DNA of 64,000 bases, from assembly GCF_030445035.2 (NCBI RefSeq), contig NC_080695.1, forward strand, positions 56,437,954 to 56,501,953. Direction: 5' to 3'. The notes below the pieces were generated by a model. The model saw only the letters and a program-made list of their open reading frames with translations. It had not been told where the DNA came from and searched no databases. Source of the DNA: Dasypus novemcinctus. Taxonomy: Eukaryota; Chordata; Mammalia; Cingulata; Dasypodidae. Positions 30,201 through 42,200 of this stretch are shown here, in pieces (positions within the stretch are counted from its first letter, which is position 1; the number at the start of each line of letters is the position of its first letter). Position numbers and translations under genes: made by a program.

Positions 30201-33200
30201 GGTTAGACTCTATTTCTTTGGCCCTGATAGTCCACATAGAAGAAGATGGCACCTTCTCCAGTGCCCTACCTGCTCAAACAAGAAACCTGGACTCCATGTC
30301 GCCAAGGCCCGTTGAATCTTACTCTAAAGCATCTACTGAGTCCTTCTCCTTCCGGCTCCCTGCCCTGCTGGCACCTGGTCCCCACCTCGACCCCATCTCC
30401 TCCAGACAACGGCCACAGCCTCCTGGTCCCCCCACAATCCTCTGGTCCCTCTCTAATTCATTCTCTACACGGCAGCCAGGAAAACAACTTCTTCAATTAA
30501 CCTGACCTGTCTCACTTGCCCGCTAACCCAACGGGTTTCCACGGCATCAGTGATTCAATTCCATCTCCCCGCACAGCTACACGGCCCATACCTTCCCGTC
30601 TCCCCACCCTCCCAGCGGCCTCCAGCCACACAGGCTTCTAGTTCTTCTCGTCCCCTCTGGGCCTCTGAACATGCTGCTGCCTCTGCCCGGAAAGTTCTCG
30701 ACTCGGCTAACTTTGACAAGGGCTCCGCAACCCAGAGACGCCTTCCTTAGCTCCCAAAGTAAGTACGGGCATCCCAGGGCACCCCTGCACGGTGCTGACC
30801 ATAACCTCGCATCACCAGTTTCCTTGTTTTCTGTCTCCCCAGTAAAACAGAAGCTGCACAGGGTGTCGGTTTGGTTCACTGATTCAGTGACCAGGCCACG
30901 GACTGCTCCCAGGGCTCAGCTCCCTGGGCCTCCCCGGCAGATGGCAGCTTGTCAGGCTCTACCTCAGGCTAAACCTTCCATCCTTAGCTCCTGTGACCCC
31001 ACAGCCTCGGCTCTCCTCAGGCCGCCCCTAAATGCTGGCATTCTGGCCTGAGCCTCCTGTTTTTCCAATTCTACCTGCTCCTGTGTACACAAGGTTCTGG
31101 CTGCCACGTGTGGCCAAATCGTCAGGACGTACAGCCCAGCTTGGGAGCTCCAGCTGGTGGCCCCAGACACCTCGATCCCTGCAGGTCCCCGAGCCCCCGT
31201 CCCCTCTCTGGTTCTGCTGCTCATCCACAGCCGATGGCACCCACAGCCCTCCTGCCACTCGAGCTGGGAAGCCAGAAACCAACCTTGACTCTCCCTACCC
31301 CCATCCTAAATCGAACTCTACACCAAGCCCCACTGCCTTGAACCCCTAAACACGTTTCCAAGCTCCTCCAGCCCTCCCCTGAGACTCTGCAGCCTCCTGA
31401 GCCCTGGTCTGGGCCCCCCGAGTGCCCTACTGAAAACGAGCGTCTAAGCGGGCTGCCTCAATGCTCAGAACCATTCCCCAGCCGCTGGCCCCTGAGAGGG
31501 GAGAGCCCTGCCCTCCAATCCAGTGTGGCCTTCTGAGATCGGCCCCTCCAGGCATCCCAGCCTCCACGCTTTCCTTCTCCTGTTCCATCAACACCAAGCT
31601 CAACGCTCCCATCTGCACGGTGCTGCCTGGAGACTAGACGCCGCTGCTCGTGCCAGCCTGTCGGGGAGAACCTGCACCTCTCCTTGTAGGTGAGCACCCA
31701 CAGTTGCCCAAAAGGAAGGAGGCTGCATCCCCCTGCAGCAGGGTCCAAGGCCTGCTTCCCTGCACTGCACAGTTTTGCTCCACATGACGTAACTTGGCCA
31801 CTTCCAGCCCCGGCCGGCCCCTCTATATGATTACTGTGCATAGTTAAAAGCAGGAAGACTGATGAAAAAGACCCAAAGCATCTTACAACCAACTTTCTCG
31901 ACCAACTGCATCATCTTCAAAGGTCCTCGAGGAAAAAGTGAAGAAAGTGCCCACAGATGCAAAGCCAGGCATGCCTTTACAGACCCATCCTAGCTGAGAA
32001 GCCAGGGAGCTCTCCTTAGCACACACGGCCGCCTTCCGCGGGGACACTGAGCGACTAACAGTCTAAAGGAGCGGCTGGATGCTGACTGCTGGCAGAAGAG
32101 CCCATCATTAGATTGATGGTTCTGCACTGGCTTGAGCTGCAAAACGCCCCCTCGGGTCACGGACCACCGGCGAGTCCAAAGCCAAGCACCTCGGCCTTAC
32201 CCTGTTGCGATGATGTCAGCCAGCTGCGGCGTGTTGGGTGCAATCTTGATGGTAACAGTTTCAAAGTAGAGGTGCTCCTTCTGGGCATGGATGGTGTAGG
32301 TCCCCGTGGTGATGTTCTCCAGGCGGAAGGAGCCGTCAGCTTTTGTTTTGACTGTAAAGCGAAGACAAGCAGATAAAAGATGAACCCATACAACTGCCTA
32401 ACCCTAAGGATCGGCGAGAGAATGTGAGCCAAAACCTGGCACGTGCTCAGGGGTCATTAAGACTTTTGTTTTGGGAAGTGGATGTGATTCAAGCAGTTGA
32501 GCATCCGCCTCCCCCACAGGAGGTCCTGGATTCGGTTCCCAGTGCCTCCTAAAGAAAAAACAGATGAGCCAAAAACAACAAGCAAAAACAACAAGGAGAC
32601 AATGAGTGCAAATGCGTGCAAACAACGAGCAAAAAACACCAAACAGAAGAGGGAGCCATCTCAGAGGGGGAGAAAAAAAAGAGAAAAAGACAAGACTCGC
32701 TTCCTTTCCATTTTTCTCCGGGATCAAGAAGTAGCCTGGGCTGGGAGTCCCGGGAGCCAGTCAGCCTGCCCACCTTTGATGCGATTATTCAGAGTGACGA
32801 CGGCCTCCGGAACACCTTCTCCCTCAGGTCCGTTCAAGACCTTGCCAGTGACAGAGAATCCCATGACATGGAACACGGGCTGGAATGTGAAGAACAGGGA
32901 GAAGGTTCTCCCCTGGTTGAGCCGCAATAGCCTTCCCCACGCCACGGCACCCTCACTCACTGCCCTCCCACGCGGGCTGCGCCCACAGTGCAGCACCCTC
33001 CCCTCACCCCTGCACCCACCAACCCCTAAACGTCCTTCAGGGCTCAGCGGAAATGCCATGGCCCCGGGAGAGCCCCCTGAAGACCCCTAGTCACGAAGCA
33101 CATGCTCCATTAGCACGTTCTGCCCTCCCAAATGGCACCGAGACTGCAGCTCAAGTGAGATCGTCTTGGTCGTCGAGACTGCAGCTCAAGTGAGATCGTC

Positions 33201-36200
33201 TTGGTCGTATTCCCGGGACAAGGATCGTGTTGAACAATTCAATGAACAGGATCGGTAGTCTCACTTCCCAAGTTTGAGACTGCTGGCTGGGCTTGCTCCC
33301 TTCTTGTCCTCCTCCCGTCTGGACTCCCCCTCGGTCAGCCACGCTGCCCTCCGGCCCCCGCGCTCAAATCCCTGAGTCGCTAGACCTGCCTCCCCACCAG
33401 CCCACCAGTCCAGTGGGCTCCACCCTGCAGGGTCCCGCAGGCCCCTCCCCGCTGCCTGCTCCCCTGCCGCAGCCTGGGGAGGGCTGGAAACTCCACCTGG
33501 AGCCCCCCACTCCACCTCGGTCTCTGCTCTCGCCACACGGCCTTGGAAGGGGCTGCTGTGGGCCCCGCCCCACTCGCTGCTGAGCGCCGGGCCTTGGCGT
33601 TCTCAGTGGCCGCTGCACCCAGTCCCGGCCTCCAATTTCGAGTACCCCACAGGCCTTCCGTGCGTGGAGGCTTCATGCCAGCTGCTCCCTCAGCCCGGAT
33701 CACTCTTCTCCCACATCTGGAGAGCCTCTGGAGGAAGCCACTTCTTCTCGGCCCTCAGGGCTCGGCTCAGACTGCCCCCACCTCCAAGAAGCTCTCCCTG
33801 ACTACCCCACCTCAAGCAGCCCCTGCCCAGGCATGGTCTAGCACACTACCCTATTTTATTCTCTTCATCAGATTTACCAGTACCTTGTTTGAGTTCTTTT
33901 TTATTTTTAAAGATTTACTTATTTATTTCTCCCTCTCCCCTCTACCCCGGTTGTTTGTTCTCTATTTGCTGTGTCCTCCTCTTTGTCCGCTTCTGTTGTT
34001 GTCAGCGGCACGGGAATCTGTGTTTCTTTTTTGGCGTCATCTTGCTGCGTCAGCTCTCTGGGTGTGTGGCACCATTCCTGGGCAGGCTGCACTTCCTTTC
34101 ACACTGGGCGGCTCTCCTTATGGGGCGCACTCCTTGAGCGTGGGGCTCCCCTACGCGGGGACACCCCTGTGTGGCGCGGCACTCCTTGCACATTATCAGC
34201 GCTGCGCATGGGCCAGCTCCACACGGGTCAAGGAGGCCCGGGGTTTGAACCATGGACCTCCCATGTGGTAGACGGACGCCCTAACCACTGGGGCAAGTCC
34301 GCTTCCAGTTCTTATTTATAGTCTGTCTCCCTCCCACTAGAATTTAAGTTCCATGAAGATAGGGGCCTTTTTTTCTGTCTTAATCACCTGATACACAGTT
34401 GGTACTCAATAAATGGTTCATGAATGAATGAACAAATGCAGACACTATGCAACAGCACTGGAATTAGTGCTTTATAAAACTACAACGGCTTCCTTCTTCA
34501 GGAAGTTGCTCTGGACCCTTTCAAAAAACATGGTTTGTGCAAGCCATTCATTCACTACTTAATTCACATATTCACTCAACAATCAGTAGGCACTAAATCA
34601 CGTTAGGAATATAGACAAGCAGTTCCTGACCTCACAGAACTTACAGGCTCACGCTCTCTCTCCCTGAAATGCTCATTTTCTGTTTAAAAACGTAGACTTG
34701 GCTGTCACCTGGGAACGTCTCTCCCCACAAATCCACTCCCTCCTTTTCTGCAAGCCCCCCCGGAGCAAGCAAGGGCTTCATCCCCCGCCCCCCAGCACAC
34801 AGCACAACACTCAAACACTTAACCGAACCCTGAGGAGCAGCGCCGACATCCCACTGTGCACGTGACCCGAAAGCGAGCACCACCAGTTTAAGCCACTTTA
34901 ACACACGATTTTTAAATTTAACATTAAGAGAAAATGATTAAAATATCATTTTTTGGGAAATGGACTTTGGCCCAGTGGTTAGGGCGTCCGTCTACCATAT
35001 GGGAGGCCCGCGGTTCAATCCCCGGGCCTCCTTGACCCGTGTGGAGCTGGCCATGCGCAGTGCTGATGCGCGCAAGGAGTGCCATGCCACGCAAGGGTGT
35101 CCGCCGCGTGGGGGAGCCCCACGCGCAAGGAGTGCGCCCGTGAGGAGAGCCGCCCAGCGTGAAAAGAAAGAGCAGCCTGCCCAGGAATGGCGCCGCCCAC
35201 ACTTCCCGTGCCGCTGATGACAACAGAAGCGGACAAAGAAGCAAGACGCAGCAAATAGACACCAAGAACAGACAACCAGGGGAGGGGGGGGAAATTAAAT
35301 AAATAAATAAATCTTTTTAAAAAATATATATATATCATTTTTTCAATAACTCGAACACCAGGGGGGTCCGTTTATGAAAGTCTTTTATTTTCTTTGGGGA
35401 TTTGCTCCATCTAGCAAATTTTCTGCAGTAACCATTTTGCACTTCTGTAATTACAGACAGCACAAATGTGATGAGAAACACATTTGCCACAGATTTTCGG
35501 GTTTATTTTACCATGTTTTTGAGGTCCCATCGTCCTCCGTCCGCTCCGACCACCTGGTCGGAGCTCTGCCAGCTCTCGACTATTGCCGCAGCCTCCTGTC
35601 TGATCCCCACCCCCTTCCCGCTTGTCTCCACAAACACATTTCAACACAACGGCCAAAGGGAGCCTTTTAAAAACCCAGTCAGACCACGCGCCTCCCCTGC
35701 TCAGGAACCTCCAGTGGTACCTATTCTCAGTCAGCGCCATAGACAGCGTGGTCCCCCAGGCCTGCGCCATCTGGTCCCTCGCCTCTCGGACCTTCTCTGC
35801 TCCTCCTTCTCCCCCTGGCTCAGCCCTCTCCAGTCTCTCTACCTCAGGGCCTTTGCACTTGCCATCTCCCACCCGGCGCACGCTTCTCACAGACCTGAGC
35901 GCAGTTCACCCCTCTTCCCGTCAGGTCGTTGCTCACAGGTCGCCTCCACCATGAGGCCAGGCCCGGGACACCCCGGGAATCTCATCGTCTCCTTCCTTAC
36001 TTTATTTTTCATCTTCTGATATACTTTCTAACTTACTTATCTATGAGGCCATTGTCCTCTTCCGTCCCATTAGACATGAGTTCCACAAGGACAGGACTGC
36101 CTGCCTCTTTGGTCACTGCTGTCCCCCCTGCCCTAGAAGAGCACGTGGCACATACATCACAGGTATTCAGCAAATAGACCTCGTGAATGAAGAAGACAGA

Positions 36201-39200
36201 ACCAGGACCTAATTCTCCAGCGATGAAGAAACGATGTAAGGGAGGTGAGGTATCGAGTGAACCACAGGCTAAACCTGGATACAATACAAGAGTCCATTTT
36301 TTCCCCACAGCTCTTCTAGATAAAATACTGATTTTTTTTAAAACTTGTTTGCAACACCTGTCCCCCCCAGAAGCCAGGGAGATCTTACCTCAATTTTCAA
36401 GCTGTCATGTTCCACTGTAAAGTCAAGTCTGGAAGGAGCCACGTCAAAAGTAATCCTCTCCCCTCGGTAGAATGGAATCTGGAAGGAAGCGTCTATTAAT
36501 TACCAAGAGCTAATATCATGATTTGGTCATCAATGCTAATGCCCCACCTGGCAGCCCACAAATGACAAGGAGCCCAGGGAGGCCCAGGCACCCCATTAGC
36601 CATAACGGCTGCCAATTTTTTTTTTTTTTTTGCAGCTGTGGCTGAGGGGAGGGGTCGGGGTCTTATCTTAAGCAATCATTCAACAGAATATTCCCAGAAC
36701 TGCAGGTCATTTGTGCCTTCAACGCCGTGTCCTAAGAGTCCCAAAGATAACTGGAACAGGGACCTGTTTCACTCACCACAGTGTAGGCCCCACTTGGCAA
36801 GGAATAGAAGGAGAACGAGCCATCTTCCTTGGAGACCACGTAGCACAAGTACACCAGACTCTGGTCTCGGGGCTGGAAGCCAGGCACTGGGGAAACGTTG
36901 CAGCCCAGGACGTCCTATGCCAGGAAAAACAAAGGCTTTCTTTTTCACTGACATGTTCTGACGATCATCCAACAGTCACACCAGTGGAAAACTTTTATAA
37001 GTTTGATGTCACAGAGCACAGATTTCTGAAATCTTGGTCACAAGACCAAGGGAACAAAATTATTTACAATCAAGTTGAAAAGTGAAACACTGGCAGGCCT
37101 CTTGGGAAAAACGACATCTGCCCTTCCTTACAATGGGCTAGCCACCCTCCAGAGGACACGGAGGCTCAGGAGGGCCAAGGGACCGGCACAAGGCCACAGA
37201 GCCAGCAGGAGACAGAGCTGGGGTTTGAGCCCCAGGCCTGCCTGGCGGCAAAGGCTGAGCACTTTCCACTGAATTCCACTGCCTCCCAGGGCCCATCACT
37301 CAACTTCTCGCGAGCCAGCCGAGACACAATGACCGCAAAGGTTCAGGCTAACTCCACCTTGACCTGCACTTACACTCGAGCAGCGCCTTCTCAGTTTATG
37401 TGCGCACACACGCACACACACAACCTCTTCTGTTCTTCACTTTTCTTCCCTTACCTCTTTAGTTACCAAAGAAGAAAAAAGAAGGAACTTGACCCCTTTC
37501 ATGGGCTCCCCGTCACTTCGGACAGAGCCGGACACGTTGTAGCCAGCGACGACGAGAGGGCCGGCCGCGTTGGCGTTGGAGTTGGTCACTCGCACGGTGG
37601 TGCTGGCCTGAGAAAGACAAGACCTCATCTTTCCAAAAAAGAAACTACTTGCCTAGTGTTTAACAACATGAAGGCAGGCTTCAGCCAACAGGGTACCTGG
37701 GAGAAAAGGGAGATATAAAATTGCCTATATAATGAGATCCCAACTAGTTTTTTTTAGGACTCAAAATTAAGTGAAAAGGAACCTGGCAACATGGAAATCA
37801 ACCATGATTTCCTCTATGTGGTGAGATACTACCTCTTTTATGCCTTTCCACCTTCCAAATTTTCTAACTTTGTTTCTAATCCTTCACACTCTTCTGTAAG
37901 TTCCAATTTTTTTAAATGAGCCTGTTTTCTTTTTTTCCCTGTTTAACAGAATAGTTACACATGTGTTTTAACTTTATGTTAAAGATAAATTACAGGAAAC
38001 AGACTTGGCCCAGTGGTTAGGGCGTCCGTCTACCACATGGGAGGTCCGCGGTTCAAGCCCCGGGCCTCCTTGACCCGTGTGGAGCTGGCCCATGCTCAGT
38101 GCTGATGCGCGCAAGGAGTGCCGTGCCACGCAGGGGTGTCCCCCACGTAGGGGAGCCCCACGCGCAAGGAGTGCACCCATAAGGAGAGCCGCCCAGTGCG
38201 AAAGAAAGTGCAGCCTGCCCAGGAATGGCGCCGCCCACACTTCCCGTGCCGCTGACGACAACAGAAGCGGACAAAGAAACAAGACAATAAGACGCAGCAA
38301 AATAGACACAGAGAACAGACAACGGGGGGGGGGGGGGGGATTAAATAAATAAATAAAATCTTTAAAAAAAAAAAAAAAGATAAATTACAGGCAGAAAAGC
38401 GCACACACCCTACGTATATGGTGCAGTGATGTTCACAAGCTGAACACAAGACGTAACCAGCACCCAGAAACAGAACGGTACGAGCACCCCAGAGGCCCCC
38501 TCACACTTGAGTCCATCACTGTCCCCCCCAAAGGTCGTCACTGTCCTGACTTCTAACAGTGTGATTTACTTTTTTTTTTAATCCCCGCCTTGTGGTTTTT
38601 TGCATGCTGTCTGCTCTGTGTCCATTTGCTGTGCGTTCTTCTGTGTCTGTATTTATTTTTATTTCCCCCCCCCTTGTGGCTTGCTTGCTGTCTGCTGTCT
38701 GCTCTCTGTGTCCACTTGCTCCATGCTCTTCTGTGTTTCTGCTTGTCTCCCTTTTTTGCTGCGTCCCCTTGCTGAGTGGGGCTGGGTGGCACTCCGCAGC
38801 GTGCAGGCGAGCCTGCCTTCACAAGGAGACCCCAGGACGTGAACCAAGGCCCTCCCATATGCTAGACGGGAGCCCAACTGATTGAGCCACAGCCGCTCCC
38901 CGTGATTTACTTTTATAACACACCATTTTAAATTCACTAATTCAACTTCTTTTATGCATACAATTAATATACAATGTAAACCTTCCATGGTCCTCTAGTA
39001 AAAATGTGTAAGCTGTTGCGTTTTAAATAAAACATTTTAAAATATTGCCCCGACGAGAAAAAAGCCTGAAAATCAAAAGTCACAGACACTAAGCAAATCC
39101 TGGTGTGAGATGCACCACTGATTGTAAGTAAATACAACCTCTTGAGTAAAAACCAAAACGCTGGCCCTGAAGCTTCTTCAGAAAGAATGAGACATGGCCT

Positions 39201-42200
39201 CGACCCGAATGTAAAAGCTAACATGTCAAAGCTTCCTGTAAGTCGGATTTCAATAACTGAGAATTTTGCTTTCTGCAATTTCAAAACCTTACCTAGTTTG
39301 TTTCTTCCTTTTTTGTCTTTTATTAAAAATTATTTCAGCCAAACAAAAAGATATACAGAATCCTGTACACCCTCTAGCCAGCTAAAGAAATGAGTGGAAG
39401 CGCACCCCGTGGAGCCCCAAGTCCCCTGGCTCTCGCCATCCACGGGCATCCGTACTCTTATGAACAGGGGGTTGGCCATTTCCCTGCACAGCTACATATG
39501 AATGGATCTATGCGTCAACAGCATTATTATGAATGTAATGTGTATAGCCTATTTCCTTATCCTTCAGCAATTTGCTTTTTTCTTTTGATTTTAGTTTTTA
39601 AATGCAGTCACACTGATACATGTAGCTGTGGTTCATTCATTACTACTGACGTATAGAATTCTACTGTGCGAGGAAATCATATTCCGTTCTCCTCTTAATG
39701 GGCATTTAGGTTGTTTACAATATTTTGCTATTACAAACAAAGCTGCGATAAACATTCTTACACATTTCTCCCCGGGCACATGTAATATACAACCGTTTCT
39801 AGAATGATTAGTATCTTTATAGAATTTTCTGCTTCAGACTGGAAAAAGAACAACAAATGAATCTCATCAGGTCCTTCTGGTGTTGATTTAGCTTAAAATA
39901 GTTACAGTTAAAACCAGACCTGCTTCACAGCAGGAAGACTACATTGTCACCTAAAGCTGAAACCAACATAAGCAGCATCTGTTTCAACGAGATGTTTTAC
40001 CCCATAAATATCAGCAAACTAATCAGCATCCCCAATGATAGTAAAATTGTTTCTTTATCTAATTCTGAAAAACCACAAACTCATTTCAGACCCTACACTG
40101 AAAGCCCCTACATTTGTCCCCAGACTAGCACATTGCTGGCACAGCTCTAGCCGTGGCTGAAACACTCACCTCTTTCAATGCCCAGGTTGGATGAGTTGCA
40201 ATGATTTCATAATCTCCAGGAAGAACTTTAAAAAATGCAAACCTAAGAAATACAAAATACCACTTAACTTTCTCCAAACAACCAGAGTATTTCTGATTTT
40301 GACTAGTATTGGCAGTACAAGAAAATGACATCTGAATGATCACAAACTTGCCGTCAGGTGGTGAAATGAGAATGAATGAAATTCTATCCTTTGCCTACAA
40401 CTCCTCATCAAACCGCGCTGAGCACTCACTGTGTGCAAGGATGGGTGCTCCAGGTGCTAATACAGAGGGTTTATTTCTCCCCTCGACTGCAAGGATTTCT
40501 GGCATAAAACCAGTTGTAGAGGTTTAGCAGGGAACAGTCACAGAATTTTCGACAGGGTTTGACAGGGGTCATCAGCATGAAGAGGCAAGGAAAAGGGAAG
40601 CAACGTGTCCAGAGGAACAGAAGTGGGGAAGGAGGAGGCGGGGGTAAGGGACAGCGTGCAGGTCAGACTGGCCGAGGAGGAGGATGCTTGCAGAAGATGA
40701 TGCTGGCGATCCGTGTAGGATAAAGGACAAAAGCTTTGACTCCAATGCAAACGAGTTACATCTGCTCTCAGAAGCAAATATAAGCCTTTCTGGGCTTTTG
40801 CTCAAAGCAACGGTGGCAAAATCAGTACCCGATGAAGACAGTTCTAGCAGCTGTGGGCAAAACCAGCCCAGAGTGAGGCTCTGGTCGAAGGCTGGAAATG
40901 CTTGCACCAAGATCCTGACACGCCGAACCCTTTCAATTTGCTAAGAATCTAACAATTAGAGGGCTGATTCTGGGGAAATAAACTACAAAGATTACTTTGT
41001 TTCTTCTTCACAGTGGTATTTTAGTATACTAAGTACTGCCTGTGATAACTAGATTAGGATTTGGGAATCACTTTCTTCTAATAAAACAGAAATTGCCACT
41101 GGATTAAGTCTTATTAAGACTTAGCTTCTCTTTCCTTTCCAGAATATCCCAGTTCTGTAAGTTACTCTAATTGTAGATGAAAGAGATTCAGAAAGTTCAG
41201 TCCCTTTTACCAACAAGGTCAACAGCAAACCACGAGCCTAGAGAAAAGTTAGGCTCCATATCCCTTTGGAGAGACCAGCGCTGGCGAGGCATCGATCTAA
41301 CAGAAGTAAATGTTATTTCAAAAATGAAGAATAATTTCAATAATGATAAAAACAGTAATTGAATGATTTACCGACAGATTCATTACTGACTTTTAATTTG
41401 CAATTCAATCAGTTTTGTATATTAAAATAGTTAATGATAATCTGAATGTTTTCTGATATTAATCTTGGCACATCTATTAACATTTACAACTCAAATATAC
41501 AAATCTGTTTAAAGTGTTCTGACTCTATAAAGTTAATTAAATAATCATTATAGCTCCAATACAAAGCACTTTTGATGTAATAGTGACAAAATGACTTTTA
41601 AAAGTAACTGAGCTAGCCTATACTGAGCTCTCATTTATTAGGCACTTGCTAAGAGCCAGGCAGTTAATATAGAATATACATTAACTTAATCTTCCCAATA
41701 ATCTCATGAAGTAGGTACCATGGTAATCCTCATTTATAAATGGGGAAACTGAGGTACAGTGGGGTTAAGTAACTTTGCCTGAAGCCAAACAGTTAGCACA
41801 TGGGGGAGCCGGGATTCAAACCCAGGCCTCCGGGCTCCGGCGTCAGCCCCAACCACTGGACGGGCGTCGCGCACGGGCCAGGCCCTGCAGTGGTCGCTTC
41901 AAGGGCGAGGCCTCATATTCAATCATCCCATCGGCGCTAGGGCTGATGATGCGTCGAATGACTCCCACTTCACAGATGGGGACCTGGAGGCTCTGAGGGG
42001 CAGGGACTGGCTTGAAGTTAGGAGACCGGATCGGCACTCAATCCAGGTCCCCCTGAGGCCGGAGGCCCTGCCCGCCACAGCCCGCTCGGCGCGGGGCGAC
42101 CCGGGCACCACTCACTTTCCGCCCGGCTGCGTCACTGTCGACTGGATCTTCGCGTCGGTCCCCGTGTTCCTCAGAGAAACCTGCACTCCCGCCGGGCCCA

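Noticed and set aside
33543-34271. 242-codon open frame
   Set aside because: It runs through an L2 fragment into a reversed DAS SINE, with no protein family resemblance.
36617-36634. Poly(T) run followed by GCAG as a plus-strand splice acceptor
   Set aside because: No plus-strand gene or conserved frame follows. It is more likely a reversed poly(A) remnant or simple repeat.
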